NCBI GenBank assembly: GCA_023250755.1
Contig: JAHFAC010000145.1
Location: forward strand, 1 to 5,462
Reading direction: 5' to 3'
DNA: 5,462 nucleotides
DNA from: Bacteriovoracaceae bacterium
GTDB lineage: Bacteria; Bdellovibrionota; UBA1018
Made by a program: the position numbers and the translations under genes. The notes beneath the pieces were generated by a model. That model ran no database searches. It saw only the letters and a program-made list of their open reading frames with translations, and was not told the DNA's origin. Each line of letters starts with the position of its first letter. Position 1 is the stretch's first letter. Positions 1-5,032 of the stretch are shown piece after piece.

Positions 1-528
1 ATTGAGGGAGGAGCCAGAACCCTGAGTCGTCCAGGCTTGGTTGAGCGCGCTCATCTCGGTACCTTGGTTTTATCGAATATTGAAAAATTGGCGCGAAAAT
101 GCCAACCCAACCTCTCTAAGGTTTTGCGAGAAGAAAAATTACAGCGCACAGGGGGAAGTCGGTTTTATGCCGTCAATGTACGCATCATCGCGACTTCGCA
201 AAAGCGGGAAGTGACGGATTCACAGGCCCAAGAAGGGCTCCGCTGGGACCTCTATGATTTGCTCAATGAAAATCTGATTGACGTTCCTTCTTTGAAAGAC
301 CGTCCTGAGGACATCCCTGTCTTGACCGCTGCGACTGCCAAGCGAGTCGGTATCGCACTGGGAAAAACGATCGAAAAAATCGACAAGGCCGTCGTGGATG
401 GGCTCCAGACTTATGACTTTCCTGGAAATTTGCGTGAGCTGACCGCGATCGTCGAGGCGGCTGTGATTCGTTGCAATGGGACCGAGCTTAAGCTTGAGCA
501 CTTTGCCTTTCCGCTCGCCAGGGGATAA
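1..528 (+). CDS. Degenerate sigma-54-activator-type AAA+ protein, C-terminal part (5' end outside window)
   Basis: The frame is open from base 1, so the true start lies upstream; the TTG at 37 is only an internal possible start. Numbering from the first codon here, the 175 residues align with the second half of the NtrC/PspF AAA+ domain: a GLVERAHLGTL stretch (12-22) matching the usual GLFExAxGGTL, a Walker B position, a QPNLSKVLREE helix (35-45), an LRWDLYDLLN segment (80-89), PSLKDRPEDIP (96-106) and the sensor II motif FPGNLREL (140-147). Key residues are changed. Walker B LDEI reads LSNI (24-27), the sensor I ATN reads TSQ (65-67), and the second Arg of FRxDLYYRL is Leu87, while Arg81 and sensor II Arg145 remain. 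The GAFTGA position appears to read IEGGAR. The protein ends 8 residues after the lid subdomain, so it has no Fis-type helix-turn-helix. It is probably a non-hydrolysing or regulatory relative rather than a working sigma-54 activator. The histidine kinase starts 2 nt after its TAA, indicating one operon. Family is confident; function is inferred. Confidence 0.85.
   Translation: MEGGARTLSRPGLVERAHLGTLVLSNIEKLARKCQPNLSKVLREEKLQRTGGSRFYAVNVRIIATSQKREVTDSQAQEGLRWDLYDLLNENLIDVPSLKDRPEDIPVLTAATAKRVGIALGKTIEKIDKAVVDGLQTYDFPGNLRELTAIVEAAVIRCNGTELKLEHFAFPLARG
520..525 (+). promoter_or_regulatory. Ribosome binding site of the histidine kinase
   Basis: AGGGGA lies inside the last codons of the upstream AAA+ gene, 5 nt before the ATG at 531. 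It supports this start and implies translational coupling between the two genes. Confidence 0.7.
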
Positions 529-530
529 AA

Positions 531-2078
531 ATGCTCCATCTGCGAAATAAAGTCACCGCACTTTTCTTGCCTGTAGTGATTGCGGGGATATTGGGCAGCA
601 CTATTTTTACAACTCAAATTTTCATCTCCGATAAGCGAAATTACATTATGGAGTTGAATTCGATTACAGCGCCCAATGTGGCTTCTGCGATCGAAAAGCA
701 CCTGGATTATCTGCAAGACCAGATCTCATTGCTTGACGCGATTCTTGAGCGCTCTCAGAGTTCGACGGGGTTGCTTCGTTCAGCCTTTGAAAAACTTCAT
801 GGGGTGGAACAAATTGACGTTTATCAGAAAAAGACTCTGCTTGTAACACTCTCATCATCGATGTCGAGACAGGCCTATGGAGCTTTGCAACCTGATTTTT
901 TTGATTCGAAGAGGGGAAAATCAGAGCGCCGCTTGGTGGGGCTGGTTCAGAAACAAAGTCCAAGCAAACCTAGCAAGATGATCCTCTTTATCTCATCGAG
1001 TAGATCTCGAAATGATGCCACTCGGGATTACGTTGCATGGATAAAGCCTGAGCTGTTCCAAGAGCATTTTGAGTTGGCAAGGTCGCTTTCGATTGCACTC
1101 ATGGATTCTGAAGGACGCACTTTAGTGAGTACCGGTTCAGAGGGGTTGTTTTCAGAGTATCAAGGGGGCATGCAAGAAGGAGTCATGGCCCGTGAAATTG
1201 ATCTTCCCGATGGTTCTCGCGCAATTGCTGCAGTGGCGCCCATTCTACATACGGGAGGGGCTTATATCGTAGTCCACGCATCCTTGGATCAAGCCTCTAA
1301 AATGGTGAAAAAAATTCTGCTCGATTCAGCGCCCTTTATCCTGGCAATCCTTTTTTTTGCGGGGGTCTTGGCATTTTTATTCTCCGCTCATTTGGCGCAT
1401 CCCATTGAGGAGTTGACTCAAGCGACTGCGAGGGTTGCCAGTGGTGATTGGAAGGTTCAGCTCCGAAGTCGATCCCGCGATGAGATCGGAAAATTGGTGA
1501 CCGCTTTTTCTAAAATGGGCCAGGAGCTGGAGAATCGTGAAGAAGAAATTAAGCGTGCGAATGGTGAGCTAGTCAAATCCGAACGCCTAGCGGTACTTGG
1601 AAAGTTCAGTGCCGGCATCGCTCATGAAGTCAAAAACCCTTTGAGCTCGATCCTGGGGTATGCCCAGCTGATCCAGAGAAAGCTGGGGGTGGCAGCAGAT
1701 CCCAGTGTTCCCCAGTACGTAGGGTACATCATTGACGAGACCCGCAGGGCAAGCAAAATTATCACGGATCTCCTCATGTTTGCTCGGCAAAAACCGCCAG
1801 TTTTGACTTCAATCAGAGTGAGTGATGTTTTGCAACATGCTTATGAAATGCTTTCGCCGCAGGCAGCAAATTTTGGAGCTGAGTTGAAGTTAGAAATAAA
1901 GGACGGTGAGATTCAGGCGAATCTTGACAAGGATCAGATCTTTCAAGTCTTGCTTAATCTCATAACCAATTCTTTCCATGCGATGGAGTCAAATCCAATG
2001 GATCTCCCCAAACAAGTCCAACTCGGTTTAGAGAGAGAAGGGGGCGATGCCGTCATTTCGGTGAGTGATTCAGGATGA
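531..2078 (+). CDS. Membrane sensor histidine kinase, reading frame stopped by TGA inside the ATPase G1 box
   Basis: The open frame encodes 515 residues of an NtrB-like transmembrane histidine kinase. In order: a membrane segment (about 9-30), a periplasmic sensing region of about 230 residues, probably Cache-like (31-264), a second membrane segment (about 266-288), a HAMP linker (289-340) with DEIGKL, and a short coiled coil. The HisKA domain follows with H-box AHEVKNPLSSI and phospho-acceptor His365, then the start of the HATPase_c domain with N-box NLITNSFHAM (Asn480). The frame ends at VSDSG, the first part of the G1 motif DxGxG, with TGA as codon 516. The missing parts of the domain continue in the same frame after the stop. 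As translated here the protein would keep sensor, HAMP and His365 but lack the ATP lid, F-box and G2 box, so it should not autophosphorylate. The ATG is supported by AGGGGA 5 nt upstream, 2 nt after the AAA+ gene. Kinase identity is very sure; whether the TGA is a mutation, a sequencing error or recoded is open. Confidence 0.9.
   Translation: MLHLRNKVTALFLPVVIAGILGSTIFTTQIFISDKRNYIMELNSITAPNVASAIEKHLDYLQDQISLLDAILERSQSSTGLLRSAFEKLHGVEQIDVYQKKTLLVTLSSSMSRQAYGALQPDFFDSKRGKSERRLVGLVQKQSPSKPSKMILFISSSRSRNDATRDYVAWIKPELFQEHFELARSLSIALMDSEGRTLVSTGSEGLFSEYQGGMQEGVMAREIDLPDGSRAIAAVAPILHTGGAYIVVHASLDQASKMVKKILLDSAPFILAILFFAGVLAFLFSAHLAHPIEELTQATARVASGDWKVQLRSRSRDEIGKLVTAFSKMGQELENREEEIKRANGELVKSERLAVLGKFSAGIAHEVKNPLSSILGYAQLIQRKLGVAADPSVPQYVGYIIDETRRASKIITDLLMFARQKPPVLTSIRVSDVLQHAYEMLSPQAANFGAELKLEIKDGEIQANLDKDQIFQVLLNLITNSFHAMESNPMDLPKQVQLGLEREGGDAVISVSDSG
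2076..2078 (+). other. In-frame TGA at the variable position of the G1 box (DSG-stop-GI)
   Basis: The codon falls at the x of DxGxG, between Gly515 and Gly517, where family members carry various residues. One base change from TGA gives Gly (GGA), Arg (CGA or AGA), Cys (TGC or TGT) or Trp (TGG). Gly, Arg and Cys are all familiar at this position. The following base is G. The only nearby hairpin is weak (GCAG 2087-2090 with CTGC 2097-2100, loop CAGCAT). Confidence 0.95.
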
Positions 2079-2288
2079 GGGATTCAGCAGCAGCATCTGC
2101 CTAAACTTTTTGAGCCATTTTTTTCCACCAAAGAAGTAGGGAAGGGGAGTGGTTTAGGATTGTCCCTCTGTCATGGAATTATTTCTCAGCATAACGGAAA
2201 GATCGAAGTTTCATCAGAAATCGAAAAAGGAACCACATTTCTAATCCGATTGGCCGCAGTTTCTACGCCGAAAGGGGGCAGCTCTTAA
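2079..2288 (+). pseudogene. Remainder of the histidine kinase ATPase domain, in frame after the TGA
   Basis: These 69 codons and a TAA continue the kinase frame without any shift. They encode the second half of HATPase_c: GI completing G1, F-box LFEPFFSTK (526-534 of the read-through numbering), the flexible ATP lid, G2 box GKGSGLGLSL (537-546), and a closing strand region with GTTFLIRL. Read through, the whole protein would be 585 codons, a normal length for this architecture. There is no sign of decay: no second stop, no frameshift, and all motifs intact. No credible separate start exists; the ATG overlapping the stop (2075-2077) is in another frame and ends after 9 codons. The stretch is therefore either the lost tail of a freshly broken gene, the result of a base-call error, or the distal part of a read-through product. 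Confidence 0.85.
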
Positions 2289-2302
2289 GCTGCCCCCTTT
2301 TT
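2271..2302 (+). terminator. Rho-independent terminator at the end of the kinase operon
   Basis: A perfect 13-bp inverted repeat, AAAGGGGGCAGCT (2271-2283) and its complement (2288-2300), encloses the 4-nt loop CTTA and runs into a TTTTT tract (2298-2302). The last kinase codons (KGGSS) form the 5' arm, and the in-frame TAA at 2286-2288 sits in the loop and first stem base. On the other strand only a short T run follows the stem, so it may also slow transcription of the converging lipoprotein gene, less strongly. Confidence 0.9.
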
Positions 2303-2330
2303 GGAGTGGATCAGAATGACGGATGCAGGC

Positions 2331-3575
2331 CTATTGCGAGACGGCAGTGTGAACATCTGTTTCGTTGTGAAAGCGGATCGAGGTCGCTTCATCAGCTTTC
2401 AAGTCGCCGGCTGTCGCGTGGGCATCGAAGCTGGCTTGAATTCCGGTAGCTCTTGAAATCGGAAAGCCTGTCAGCTGACAGTTTAATGAATCATCAACCT
2501 GGATTGAGCCATCCACGGGGTTGACGCAAGCGTTGAGATCAGAGATCGCTGCACCATTGTCCGCTTGTTGTCCCAGGTATCCAACGCTGACTGCAACGGA
2601 TTGCCTTTCGGCATCCACGGGTGAGCCAGAGGCTAAGAATTGGAAGTTCTGCTGAAAGTGGCTTGCGGCAGAAGTCCCATAGTGACTGAGGAGGTAGCCT
2701 TTCTTGGCCTTGCCATCGATGAAGATTCTCTCCAACTCATTTCCGGAGTCGGCAGAGAATCCCTGTGAGAGGTATTCAAAACGAAGCACGTCTTTGACCC
2801 GATCATAGTCCACTAAGGTACGTGAAGCAAAGTTACGTGAATCCGAGACTTGAGCCTCGATCGTGGCGACTCGGATCGCTTCAGAGTCCATTTTTAGATA
2901 AAAAGTGAACGGATTCTCCATTCCCTCCATATTGATGATGATCTGCTTGGAGTAGACCGCAGTGCTAGCAGGCTCTTGTACTGCAATGGTCAAACTCATT
3001 TCGCGTTCCTCGCCCACATCTTCAAAACCACACCGACGAGCGACTTCTGAACCGGCTCGCAGGGTGAGTTGGGCTTGGTAAATGCCGTCCTTCGGCATTC
3101 CGTTCTCGTCTTTTTCTTTGATCATGAAGTCCAGAGCGCAGAGAATCCGGACTGCGTTTTTGAAGCGCCCAAATACGGTGATGTTCGCTCCGTTGGGATT
3201 GGTGAACTTCGGATCCATGGCTTGTCCGATCTGTTCTTTGATCGAGACTTGTTTCCAACCCAAGCCATTGATGGTGCCTGGTGTTTCCCATGCCGACTGC
3301 AGAGATCTCAGCGTCGAGCCCCCTTTGTCGGAGATTTGCAGAGCTTGACGCGAAGAAGGGTTTGCTTCTGGGTTTCCAATTAAGCTTGCACCTTCCATTT
3401 TTACCTGAACGGTATCTAATGAGTCTGCGATGCCAGTTGAAGATGAGCTTTCTGGTTCTTTTTTGAGCTTGGCGCATCCACTCGACCAAACGAGTGCTGT
3501 TGCTAAAAGTACGAGTGAGGTGACCAGAGGTTTCAGACCACCTAGTTCTTTTCTAATTTGATTGACGATCTTCAT
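2331..3575 (-). CDS. Predicted lipoprotein of unknown function, 414 aa
   Basis: I do not recognise the family. The N-terminus has a charged region (KIVNQIRKE), a hydrophobic core (about 17-30) and the sequence VWSSGC with Cys34, which looks like a signal peptidase II site, although the -3 residue is Ser instead of the usual Leu. A Ser/Glu-rich linker (38-50) follows, as is common after the lipidated Cys. The mature part is soluble, without further membrane segments or clear repeats. Its beta-rich alternation suggests a secreted, possibly beta-sandwich protein. It has four Cys after the lipidation site (146, 182, 350, 366); the last two are 16 residues apart and could form disulfides in the periplasm. 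The ATG is supported by AAAGGAG 5 nt upstream. It is transcribed toward the kinase operon and its stop (TAG) is 42 bp from the kinase TAA. The gene stands alone, with its own probable promoter region upstream. An envelope location is likely; a role is not assignable. Confidence 0.85.
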   Translation of the reverse strand: MKIVNQIRKELGGLKPLVTSLVLLATALVWSSGCAKLKKEPESSSSTGIADSLDTVQVKMEGASLIGNPEANPSSRQALQISDKGGSTLRSLQSAWETPGTINGLGWKQVSIKEQIGQAMDPKFTNPNGANITVFGRFKNAVRILCALDFMIKEKDENGMPKDGIYQAQLTLRAGSEVARRCGFEDVGEEREMSLTIAVQEPASTAVYSKQIIINMEGMENPFTFYLKMDSEAIRVATIEAQVSDSRNFASRTLVDYDRVKDVLRFEYLSQGFSADSGNELERIFIDGKAKKGYLLSHYGTSAASHFQQNFQFLASGSPVDAERQSVAVSVGYLGQQADNGAAISDLNACVNPVDGSIQVDDSLNCQLTGFPISRATGIQASFDAHATAGDLKADEATSIRFHNETDVHTAVSQ

Positions 3576-3580
3576 ACATT

Positions 3581-3587
3581 CTCCTTT
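3581..3587 (-). promoter_or_regulatory. Ribosome binding site of the lipoprotein gene
   Basis: AAAGGAG on the minus strand, 5 nt before the ATG whose first base is 3575. It is the best Shine-Dalgarno paired with a gene in the window and fixes the start. A second ATG 4 nt upstream (3577-3579) is out of frame. Confidence 0.8.
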
Positions 3588-3599
3588 GTTTTAAGCAGT

Positions 3600-3614
3600 G
3601 CCGAACCGTTCGGC
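3600..3614. repeat. 15-bp palindrome upstream of the lipoprotein gene
   Basis: GCCGAACCGTTCGGC is a perfect dyad of 7 bp arms around one central base. Its near edge is 24 nt from the lipoprotein start codon and just upstream of the Shine-Dalgarno. It could be an operator, or in RNA a 6-bp hairpin with a 3-nt loop in the 5' leader. It has no T-tract, so it is not a terminator. Confidence 0.55.
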
Positions 3615-3630
3615 GCTTGCCTGCTAAGAG

Positions 3631-3646
3631 AGCATGAATAGGGCCA
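3631..3646 (-). promoter_or_regulatory. Putative sigma-54 (-24/-12) promoter of the lipoprotein gene
   Basis: The minus strand reads TGGCCCTATTCATGCT. Against the consensus TGGCACGNNNNTTGCW, the invariant GG (3645-3644) and GC (3633-3632) are present with the required 10 nt between them. Five of six TGGCAC positions and four of five TTGCW positions match. Transcription would start near 3620, giving a leader of about 45 nt that contains the palindrome and the Shine-Dalgarno. No convincing sigma-70 pair was found in the same gap. Chance similarity is possible. Confidence 0.4.
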
Positions 3647-3653
3647 GGGGATC

Positions 3654-3669
3654 AGCAGAGTGATCTGCT
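3654..3669. repeat. Dyad AGCAGA-N4-TCTGCT upstream of the putative sigma-54 element
   Basis: Perfect 6-bp arms (3654-3659 and 3664-3669) are separated by GTGA. The centre lies about 40 bp upstream of the predicted start of lipoprotein transcription. It could be a regulator half-site pair or a structure in the read-through transcript from the SRPBCC gene. No T-run follows on either strand, so terminator function is unlikely. Confidence 0.4.
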
Positions 3670-3742
3670 TGAAATGATTGAAAGGAGGAGTGTGTCAGAG
3701 ATGACTTTTCTTGCTGGAATTTCAGCACTGTTTGGAAAACTG

Positions 3743-4339
3743 CTAGGAAGTGGGCAGATTCCCCATCTTGATCAGGTCGGGGTAAAAAAGCTGATTGAGA
3801 AGGATACGTTGGGCAAGGGCACCAAAAAGTCGGGAGCGCCAGTGAGAGGTATGGGCGAGGAGAGATCCCTGAATCAGGGTGCCTGAGCCCTCAGGAATCC
3901 ATTTAATTTTCCACTCTAATCGATCAAAGAGCGTTGTAAGGCGTCCACTTGAATCCTCGAGGAGTGCAAGATGTAAAAAACGGCCGGGATCGTATTCGAG
4001 TACCGAAAGGAGCACCTCGAATTTTTTCCAAGGACGATTGGGTGGAACCAGTTTGAGGCGCACTTGCATTTTAGCTTGGAGTTTTTGCGTAGAAAGCTCT
4101 TTTCGACTGGAGTCCATCGCTTTGGCTTCAGACAGGCTGTAATGCCACTTTGGCCATTGAGAGAGGTTGGCGATGAAAGGCTCAAAATGATCGATCGAAA
4201 ACTGAGAAACCACTTCACGCGTAAAGGTGAGCTCTCGATCAGGACCCTGTGCCAGAGCCGCACAATAAAGGGTGATTGAGCCGAAGGCTAATACGAAGAG
4301 TCCGCCCCAGAAACCTCGGCGTTTGGACGTGGATTGCAT
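3743..4339 (-). CDS. Exported SRPBCC (START-like / polyketide-cyclase-type) domain protein
   Basis: The 198 residues begin with a signal peptide: basic n-region (KRR, 6-8), hydrophobic core (about 10-27) and an ALA-QG site suggesting signal peptidase I cleavage after Ala30. The mature part reads as a single SRPBCC domain. An early helix segment, HFEPFIANLSQWPKWHYSLS (51-70), has the hallmark 'fixed-point, W-P-x-W' look of START-like proteins. Alternating strands follow (90-160), and a long amphipathic C-terminal helix with RILLNQLFYPDL (178-189). Such domains bind hydrophobic ligands or lipids in a deep pocket; ligand and partners are unknown. Export to the periplasm is less usual than cytoplasmic forms. 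No Shine-Dalgarno precedes the ATG, but a sigma-70-type promoter is placed for an almost leaderless mRNA. The gene diverges from rluA-family and lies 167 bp upstream of the lipoprotein gene on the same strand. The fold assignment is from pattern only and moderately sure; the coding call is firm. Confidence 0.75.
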   Translation of the reverse strand: MQSTSKRRGFWGGLFVLAFGSITLYCAALAQGPDRELTFTREVVSQFSIDHFEPFIANLSQWPKWHYSLSEAKAMDSSRKELSTQKLQAKMQVRLKLVPPNRPWKKFEVLLSVLEYDPGRFLHLALLEDSSGRLTTLFDRLEWKIKWIPEGSGTLIQGSLLAHTSHWRSRLFGALAQRILLNQLFYPDLIKMGNLPTS

Positions 4340-4348
4340 ATTTGTGTT

Positions 4349-4377
4349 CAGATAACTTCTTCTTGAGGATGTGTCAA
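4349..4377 (-). promoter_or_regulatory. Sigma-70-type promoter of the SRPBCC gene
   Basis: On the minus strand a perfect -35 TTGACA (4377-4372) is followed after exactly 17 nt by TATCTG (4354-4349), a weak -10 matching TAT. Nine bases separate the -10 from the ATG, so the start point would lie within about 4 nt of the start codon. Confidence 0.5.
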
Positions 4378-4390
4378 TCTTGGTGGTAAT
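4363..4390 (+). promoter_or_regulatory. Possible promoter of the pseudouridine synthase operon
   Basis: TTGAGG (4363-4368) and GGTAAT (4385-4390), 16 nt apart, match four of six bases each of the sigma-70 consensus. The -10 ends 12 nt before the ATG at 4403, so the leader would be only about 6 nt. It overlaps the divergent promoter of the SRPBCC gene. Weak evidence. Confidence 0.25.
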
Positions 4391-4402
4391 CCCCTAAGTG
4401 CG

Positions 4403-5032
4403 ATGGATTCAAGAGACAGCGTCACCCCAACAGTAATTTCTGAAACGCCGCCTTGGCTCGTTGTCGCAAAACCAGCAGGCTGGCTGACCATCCCCGGGCG
4501 GGATAACAGCTCTGTTCTGCAAGCATGGGTGCAATCTCATTTCGGAAAAGTCTGGGTGGTTCATCGACTCGATCGGGATACGAGCGGTGTTCTCCTTTTC
4601 GCTCGGACAGCCCAGGCTCATCGTCTTGCCAATACCTGGTTTCAGAAGCATGAAGTGAAGAAAATTTATGAATGCTTAGCTCATGGGATACCTGCCATGC
4701 CTGTTTTTAAAATCCAACGAGCGGTTTCTTCGATGCCCTCGATCACTCAGGTCGAGGTGCTTAAGTCCTGTTCCATAGGATTTTTGGCTCAAGTGCGACC
4801 CATCACCGGTCGACGGCATCAAATTAGGATTCACCTTTCTAAAGAGGGATTTCCGCTTTGGGGAGACGCAGAATATGGAGGAAAAACTGAGATCCAGTTT
4901 GGGTCCAATATTTTAAAAATCAATCGAGTCGCTTTGCATGCCCGCTCCCTTGAACTGCCGAGTGGGGATCGGTTTGAGGCGCCCTGGCCCGATGATTTCA
5001 AAGGCTGGGTTGAGGGATTGCGCCGTGCTTGA
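4403..5032 (+). CDS. RluA-family RNA pseudouridine synthase
   Basis: The 209-aa enzyme isomerises a uridine in rRNA or tRNA to pseudouridine. Family motifs are all present in order: LVVAKPAGWLTIPG (19-32), the catalytic motif HRLDRDTSG (54-62) with catalytic Asp57, KKIYECLAHG (86-95), and TGRRHQIRIHL (135-145) followed by GDAEYGG (154-160). It has no N-terminal S4 domain, so it resembles the short RluA/TruC-type members rather than RluC or RluD; the exact target cannot be told from sequence. The ATG at 4403 is the first possible start (an in-frame TGA lies at 4364-4366) and places the KPAGW motif at the usual distance from the N-terminus. No clear Shine-Dalgarno precedes it. The stop overlaps the start region of the downstream methyltransferase, indicating co-translation of two RNA-modification enzymes. 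Confidence 0.93.
   Translation: MDSRDSVTPTVISETPPWLVVAKPAGWLTIPGRDNSSVLQAWVQSHFGKVWVVHRLDRDTSGVLLFARTAQAHRLANTWFQKHEVKKIYECLAHGIPAMPVFKIQRAVSSMPSITQVEVLKSCSIGFLAQVRPITGRRHQIRIHLSKEGFPLWGDAEYGGKTEIQFGSNILKINRVALHARSLELPSGDRFEAPWPDDFKGWVEGLRRA
5012..5017 (+). promoter_or_regulatory. Ribosome binding site deciding the methyltransferase GTG start
   Basis: GAGGGA lies inside the end of the pseudouridine synthase gene, 7 nt before GTG 5025. The other in-frame starts, TTG 5010 and ATG 4992, have no such site at a suitable distance. Confidence 0.55.

Noticed and set aside
220..963. Minus-strand frames opposite the AAA+ and kinase genes
   Set aside because: They are fully opposite strongly supported genes, lack ribosome sites and show no family motifs; they are shadows.
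2076..2078. Reassigned genetic code with UGA as a sense codon
   Set aside because: The pseudouridine synthase ends in TGA at its normal family length and right at the overlap with the next gene, and no other gene contains an internal TGA.
2075..2104. Restart of translation at the ATGA overlap of the kinase stop
   Set aside because: The ATG is in a different frame and meets TAA after 9 codons, so it cannot make the remaining ATPase domain.
2079..2120. SECIS element for selenocysteine insertion at the kinase UGA
   Set aside because: The only stem nearby is 4 bp (GCAG/CTGC) with loop CAGCAT. It has neither the length nor the GU-containing apical loop of known bacterial SECIS elements, and no selenoprotein machinery is in view.
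3022..3489. Frames inside and opposite the lipoprotein gene, including a 155-codon minus-strand frame
   Set aside because: The Arg/Trp-rich composition is typical of out-of-frame translation, and the lipoprotein frame has the ribosome site and signal sequence.
3592..3613. A second sigma-54-like GG...GC pair closer to the lipoprotein start
   Set aside because: The spacing between GG and GC is 9 nt instead of the required 10, and it overlaps the palindrome.
3723..3743. Terminator after the SRPBCC stop
   Set aside because: The minus strand can form an 8-bp bulged hairpin here, but no T-run follows, so intrinsic termination is not supported.
3879..4279. Frames overlapping the SRPBCC gene on both strands and the 80-codon frame at 4409-4651
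   Set aside because: Low-complexity out-of-frame translations without starts, motifs or promoters of their own.
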